Shown: one piece after another, positions 37,935-39,807 of the stretch
Position numbering within the stretch: position 1 is the stretch's first letter
Layout: every line of letters begins with the position of its first letter
Source: Deltaproteobacteria bacterium
Lineage (GTDB): Bacteria > Desulfobacterota > Deferrimicrobia > Deferrimicrobiales > Deferrimicrobiaceae
Length of the DNA stretch: 39,807 bases
Assembly (NCBI GenBank): GCA_020346465.1
Contig: CP070783.1
Location: 1,112,448-1,152,254, forward strand
Direction: 5' to 3'
Program-made: the position numbers and the translations under genes
Notes under the pieces: model-generated
Told to the model about the DNA's origin: nothing
Database searches by the model: none
Seen by the model: only the letters and a program-made list of their open reading frames with translations

Positions 37935-38793
37935 CGTCCCTCCCTCCGTTCCCGCCGGTCGCGCTCCCCGCCTGCCCCACCGCCGCCCGGATCGCCAGGA
38001 GCGACCGGATTAGCGGCTCGACGTCCCCCAGGGGGAGACTGTTCGGCCCGTCGGAAAGTGCGCGTTCGGGGTCGGGGTGAATCTCCAGGAACAGGCCGTC
38101 CGCTCCCGCCGCCACCGCCGCGCGGGCCAGGGGGGCGACGAACCGCCTCTCCCCCGAGGAGGCGGTCCCCGCTCCCCCCGGAAGCTGCACGCTGTGCGTC
38201 GCATCGAAGATCGCCGGGCAGATCGTCTCCCGGATCGAGGCGATTCCCCGGAAGTCGACGACGAGATTGTTGTAGCCGAAGGAGGTGCCCCGCTCCGTGA
38301 CGAGGACGGCGCGGTTTCCCGTGGACGCGACCTTCTCGACGGCGTTCGCCATGTCCCACGGGGCCATGAACTGCCCCTTCTTGATGTTGACGGGAAGACC
38401 CGTTTCCCCCGCGGCGACGAGAAGGTCCGTCTGGCGGCAGAGGAACGCGGGGATCTGCAGGACGTCCACCACCTCCGCGACCGGCGCCACCTGCCGCGGC
38501 TCGTGGACGTCGGTGGTCACGGGCAGGCCGTACCGGCTCTTCACCTCGGCGAGGATCGAAAGCCCCTCCCGTTCCCCGGGGCCCCGGTAGGACCGCACCG
38601 AGGAGCGGTTCGCCTTGTCGAACGAACCCTTGAACAGGACGGGAACCGACAGGCGGGATCCCAGGGAGGAGAGGAACGCCGCGACGGAGAACGCCAGCTC
38701 CCCGGATTCGAGGACGCAGGGACCGGCGATGAACACCGGGGGGTTCCCGTCCCCGACGCGGAAGCGACCCGCGATGTCAACCTGCCGGATCAC
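37924..38793 (-). CDS. kdsA: Kdo-8-phosphate synthase KdsA
   Basis: Condenses PEP and arabinose-5-phosphate. 289 aa TIM barrel. [15 protein letters not shown] carries Cys26, the metal ligand of the metal-dependent KdsA class (E. coli-type enzymes have Asn there). Further motifs: [83 protein letters not shown] start overlaps the pyrG stop (GTGA). Ends with a Gly/Ala-rich tail. Confidence 0.96.
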   Translation of the reverse strand: MIRQVDIAGRFRVGDGNPPVFIAGPCVLESGELAFSVAAFLSSLGSRLSVPVLFKGSFDKANRSSVRSYRGPGEREGLSILAEVKSRYGLPVTTDVHEPRQVAPVAEVVDVLQIPAFLCRQTDLLVAAGETGLPVNIKKGQFMAPWDMANAVEKVASTGNRAVLVTERGTSFGYNNLVVDFRGIASIRETICPAIFDATHSVQLPGGAGTASSGERRFVAPLARAAVAAGADGLFLEIHPDPERALSDGPNSLPLGDVEPLIRSLLAIRAAVGQAGSATGGNGGRDDGA

Positions 38794-39807
38794 ACCCCGA
38801 CCTGGCTCGAGAACGCGAGGGCCGCCCCGATGAAGTCCCGGAAGAGCGGGTGTGGCGAAAGCGGACCCGACTGGAATTCGGGGTGGAACTGGCATCCGAG
38901 GAACCACGGGTGGTCGGAAATCTCCACGATCTCCACGAGGCGCCCGTCGGGCGACAGGCCGGAAATACGCATCCCCCGGGCGGAGAGCTCTTCCCGGAAC
39001 TCGTTGTTGAACTCGTACCGGTGGCGATGCCGCTCCGAGATCTCGGTCGCCCCGTACGCCCTGCCGGCGAACGAATCGGGGACGAGACGGCAGGGGTACG
39101 CCCCCAGCCGCATCGTCGCCCCCTTTTCCTGGATCTCCCGCTGATCGGGCATCAGGTCGATGACCGGCCACTCGCACGCGGGATCGAGCTCCCGGCTCGT
39201 GGCCTTCGGCAGCCCGCAGACGTTGCGGGCGAACTCGAGCACCGCCACCTGCATCCCGAGGCAGATCCCGAAATAGGGGACGCGGTTCTCCCGGGCGTAC
39301 CGGACCGCCGCGACCTTCCCCTCGACGCCGCGCACCCCGAACCCTCCCGGGACCAGGATGCCGTCCGCCCCCTTGAGAAGCGCCTCCGCTCCCTGCCGCT
39401 CCACCTCCTCGGAATCCACGTAGCGGTGGAGGACCCGCGCCGAGTGGGCGATCCCCCCGTGCGTCAGGGCCTCGTTGAGGCTCTTGTACGACTCCTTCAG
39501 GTTGACGTATTTGCCCACGATGGCGATGGTCACCTCGTGCCGGGGATTCTTCCATTTCTCCACGACGTCGGTCCACGGCTCGAGCCGGGGCTCGCCGGCC
39601 CAGATATTCAAAAGCTCCATGATCTTGTCGTCGAGCCCCTCCTGATGGAAGACGAGCGGCACCTCGTAGATCAGGTCGACGTCCCGGGCCGTGATGACCG
39701 CATCCTCGGTGACGTTGCAGAACAGGGCGATTTTCCCCTTGATCTCCTTCGGAAGCGCCCGGTCCGTGCGGCACAGGAGGATGTCGGGCTGGATGCCGAT
39801 CGAGCGG
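38790..39807 (-). CDS. pyrG: CTP synthase PyrG (5' end cut by window edge)
   Basis: Makes CTP from UTP with ATP and glutamine; CTP feeds CMP-Kdo as well as nucleic acids and lipids. 338 residues visible: the end of the synthetase domain ([42 protein letters not shown]) and the C-terminal glutaminase domain with [27 protein letters not shown], nucleophile GICLGMQ and FHPEF. The N-terminal part lies beyond the right edge. Normal upstream partner of kdsA in delta-type proteobacteria. Confidence 0.97.
   Translation of the reverse strand, partial: RSIGIQPDILLCRTDRALPKEIKGKIALFCNVTEDAVITARDVDLIYEVPLVFHQEGLDDKIMELLNIWAGEPRLEPWTDVVEKWKNPRHEVTIAIVGKYVNLKESYKSLNEALTHGGIAHSARVLHRYVDSEEVERQGAEALLKGADGILVPGGFGVRGVEGKVAAVRYARENRVPYFGICLGMQVAVLEFARNVCGLPKATSRELDPACEWPVIDLMPDQREIQEKGATMRLGAYPCRLVPDSFAGRAYGATEISERHRHRYEFNNEFREELSARGMRISGLSPDGRLVEIVEISDHPWFLGCQFHPEFQSGPLSPHPLFRDFIGAALAFSSQVGV

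Overview
This window is 39.8 kb of gene-dense, GC-rich (about two-thirds G+C by eye) bacterial chromosome. It holds 46 recognisable protein genes; all but two lie on the minus strand. I see no tRNA, rRNA, CRISPR array, insertion sequence or phage gene. The content is that of a Gram-negative bacterium: Kdo synthesis, LptABC and LptFG, RpoN, and Sec and lipoprotein signal peptides. The run pyrG-kdsA-kdsD-kdsC-lptC-lptA-lptB-rpoN-hpf-ptsN-hprK-rapZ followed by a mannose-type PTS, together with rho-rpmE-DUF1385-prfA-prmC-murA-his, resembles the Geobacter/Desulfuromonas side of the former Deltaproteobacteria (Desulfobacterota and relatives). That placement is inferred from gene order and family types, not from a database search.

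Layout, read in the direction of minus-strand transcription (right to left). (1) 39807-23215: pyrG (cut by the window edge), Kdo synthesis (kdsA, kdsD, kdsC), the LPS export bridge and ATPase (lptC, lptA, lptB), sigma-54 (rpoN), ribosome hibernation factor, EIIA-Ntr, HPr kinase, RapZ, mannose-family EIIA/B/C/D, HPr and Enzyme I. metK and ahcY follow behind their own TATAAT promoter. (2) 20983-23189, plus strand: lptF-lptG, the LPS permease pair, divergent from ribF. (3) 20766-3847: ribF, a lipoprotein HtrA protease, a small unknown gene, an RluD-type synthase, pgeF, a degenerate GAF-GGDEF protein, then rho (own promoter), rpmE, thyX, a DUF1385 membrane protein, prfA, prmC, murA, hisD-hisB-hisH-hisA-hisF-hisI and hinT. 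(4) 3817-1: the macromolecular synthesis operon rpsU-yqeY-dnaG-rpoD, with a good sigma-70 promoter and an internal intrinsic terminator just before dnaG; rpoD runs off the left edge.

The genes form coherent modules. Kdo synthesis plus both Lpt subcomplexes build the outer membrane. The PTS block places a complete phosphoryl chain (EI, HPr, EIIA/B/C/D) beside its probable regulators (HPr kinase, RapZ, EIIA-Ntr, sigma-54). MetK and AhcY make SAM and clear its by-product. Many neighbours overlap by 4 nt (ATGA, GTGA or TTGA), which implies extensive translational coupling.

I found no convincing undescribed multi-gene system. The best leads are the terminator plus TTG start throttling dnaG-rpoD, the degenerate GGDEF protein beside rho, the PTS/HprK/RapZ/RpoN block, an apparent CTG start for murA, homopolymer tracts in rluD and kdsC, and an 88-residue gene of unknown function.
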